This document shows, in pieces, positions 6,142 through 7,149 of a DNA stretch of 7,149 nt. Under the pieces are notes generated by a model. It was not told the origin of the DNA, searched no databases, and worked only from the letters and a program-made list of their open reading frames with translations. A program made the position numbers and the translations under genes. Each line of letters starts with the position of its first letter. The stretch's first letter is position 1. Source of the stretch: a bacterium. Lineage in GTDB: Bacteria; Cyanobacteriota; Vampirovibrionia; Gastranaerophilales; Gastranaerophilaceae. Location of the stretch: the NCBI GenBank assembly GCA_017541565.1, contig JAFXYU010000240.1:1-7149 (forward strand), read 5' to 3'.

Positions 6142-7126
6142 TTATATTGAACAAAAAAAGAATACTCACCTTTATTTCCAAATAGGTGAAAGCAAATACG
6201 CAATTGATTCGGCAAATGTGCTTGAAATCATGAAACTGCCTGCTTTGGATTACCCTCAGAAACTTCCGAATAATATCGTCGGACTCTTAAAATATAACAA
6301 CTTTGTTATAAATGTCGTAGATATCAGATTTTACCTTAACATTGATGTTCAACCTTATAATACAAACAATGAACTTTTAATTGTTAAAACTGATGAAACA
6401 ATTTTCGGGATTATTACGGATAAAGTCATCGGGATTATTCCGTTCAATTCCGCTATGATAGATACTATTCCTTATATCGATAGCAAAACAATTATCGACT
6501 CACTGTATAAGTTTAATGAAGAAACTATATTCATTATTAATATTTATGCAATGGAAAATCTGCTAAGAGAGCACAACCAATGGAAAGAAACAGATATAAA
6601 ATCCCTGTTCCCTTCAGATGATGCTTCTGCAAAATTGATGAAAAAACGTACTTATGATATTGCCAGCAAGTCCGGTATGAGGCTCGCCTCCGGAGAACTT
6701 CACACAAAAAGTAAGTACATCTCTTTTAATTTGAATAAAGATTCTTATTGCATTCCGCTCGACTATGTCATTGAAGTTTTAAAAGACACAAATGTTACAA
6801 ATATACCCGGAACACCCGATTTCATTGAAGGTATTATGAATCTTCGCGGTGATTATATCACAGTTTTGAATCTCAAAAAATTCTTAAATTTTTATGACGA
6901 AACCGTTTCAGATAAAAAACCCGTTATTATAGTAAGTTGCAATGAACTGAAACTTGCACTTTTAATTGATAAAATCAATGAACTCTTTGATTATCAACAG
7001 GATAGTATTGTAGAAACTTCCGAAGGATATTTTTCGGGTGAATTTATAAACAATGAAACTCTTTATACTATACTTAACATAGAAAAAGTTGCCTCGGATA
7101 AGCGGATAATTGTAACGGATATGTAA
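6128..7126 (+). CDS. Tandem CheW-domain adaptor protein
   Basis: This 332-residue cytoplasmic scaffold is predicted to link CheA P5 to the receptor tip. Two CheW-like domains are visible, at about 13-147 and 195-330. The second is orthodox, with IPGTPDFIEGIMNLRG at 226-241 including the conserved NLRG and its receptor-binding Arg240. The first has the same layout (LPNNIVGLLKYN at 46-57) but lacks the NLRG Arg, so it is degenerate. A charged, probably helical linker (about 150-194) joins them. No catalytic domain is present. The ATG overlaps the end of the cyclase gene by 14 bases in another frame, with AGGG (6115-6118) 9 bases upstream, so translation is probably coupled. Co-expression with the cyclase fits one array controlling it. 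No convincing terminator is visible in the 23 bases after the stop, so the operon may continue. Confidence 0.9.
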   Translation: MTDNNYIEQKKNTHLYFQIGESKYAIDSANVLEIMKLPALDYPQKLPNNIVGLLKYNNFVINVVDIRFYLNIDVQPYNTNNELLIVKTDETIFGIITDKVIGIIPFNSAMIDTIPYIDSKTIIDSLYKFNEETIFIINIYAMENLLREHNQWKETDIKSLFPSDDASAKLMKKRTYDIASKSGMRLASGELHTKSKYISFNLNKDSYCIPLDYVIEVLKDTNVTNIPGTPDFIEGIMNLRGDYITVLNLKKFLNFYDETVSDKKPVIIVSCNELKLALLIDKINELFDYQQDSIVETSEGYFSGEFINNETLYTILNIEKVASDKRIIVTDM

Positions 7127-7149
7127 AACCGTAGCAAAAATTTTTTTCA

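Noticed and set aside
7127..7149. Possible terminator after the tandem-CheW gene (A-run followed by T-run)
   Set aside because: AAAAA followed by TTTTTTT could pair only as a weak AT stem with no loop, and no GC hairpin precedes the T-run. The window ends here, so neither a terminator nor a further gene can be judged.

Overview
The window is AT-rich, and its genes are tightly packed: intergenic gaps are short, neighbouring genes overlap, and no gene-free stretch reaches 300 bases. It looks chromosomal rather than mobile. One housekeeping gene (coaD) lies beside a four-gene chemosensory cluster, and no transposase, integrase, phage gene, RNA gene or CRISPR array is visible. The source is probably a low-GC bacterium with chemosensory-type signalling. 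The receiver domain of the diguanylate cyclase carries an FWGxxxGA signature that I associate with cyanobacterial-type regulators. Together with the weak use of Shine-Dalgarno sites at some genes, this makes an uncultured non-photosynthetic relative of the cyanobacteria (Vampirovibrionia/Gastranaerophilales type) a reasonable but low-confidence guess.

Layout. Positions 1-60 hold the last 19 codons of an unidentified plus-strand gene, closed by a strong hairpin terminator (74-103). An extended -10 promoter (105-113) sits immediately before coaD (121-594, phosphopantetheine adenylyltransferase) and would give a nearly leaderless mRNA. coaD converges on a minus-strand pair and shares 4 bases with the end of its second gene. 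The pair, in transcription order, is a small membrane-anchored methyl-accepting chemotaxis protein (4604-3558) and a 987-residue CheA-receiver hybrid kinase (3554-591). A 79-base divergent promoter region (4605-4683) carries a perfect 9-bp inverted repeat that overlaps candidate -10 boxes on both strands. On its other side, a REC-(GAF-like)-GGDEF diguanylate cyclase (4684-6141) overlaps a tandem-CheW adaptor (6128-7126).

How the genes may work together. The receptor has two membrane helices but no periplasmic or HAMP domain. It would nucleate an array with the tandem-CheW adaptor and the hybrid CheA. CheA His52 could pass phosphate to its own receiver (Asp914) and to Asp53 of the diguanylate cyclase, so the output would be cyclic-di-GMP rather than flagellar switching. 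The composition resembles the Pseudomonas Wsp system (WspA receptor, WspB/D CheW, WspE CheA-REC, WspR REC-GGDEF). It differs in having no CheR or CheB in the window, a receptor with no extracellular sensor, a GAF-like insert in the cyclase, and a CheA whose P2 position is filled by a roughly 280-residue, mostly helical region. The domain calls are read from sequence motifs. The wiring is inferred from gene context.
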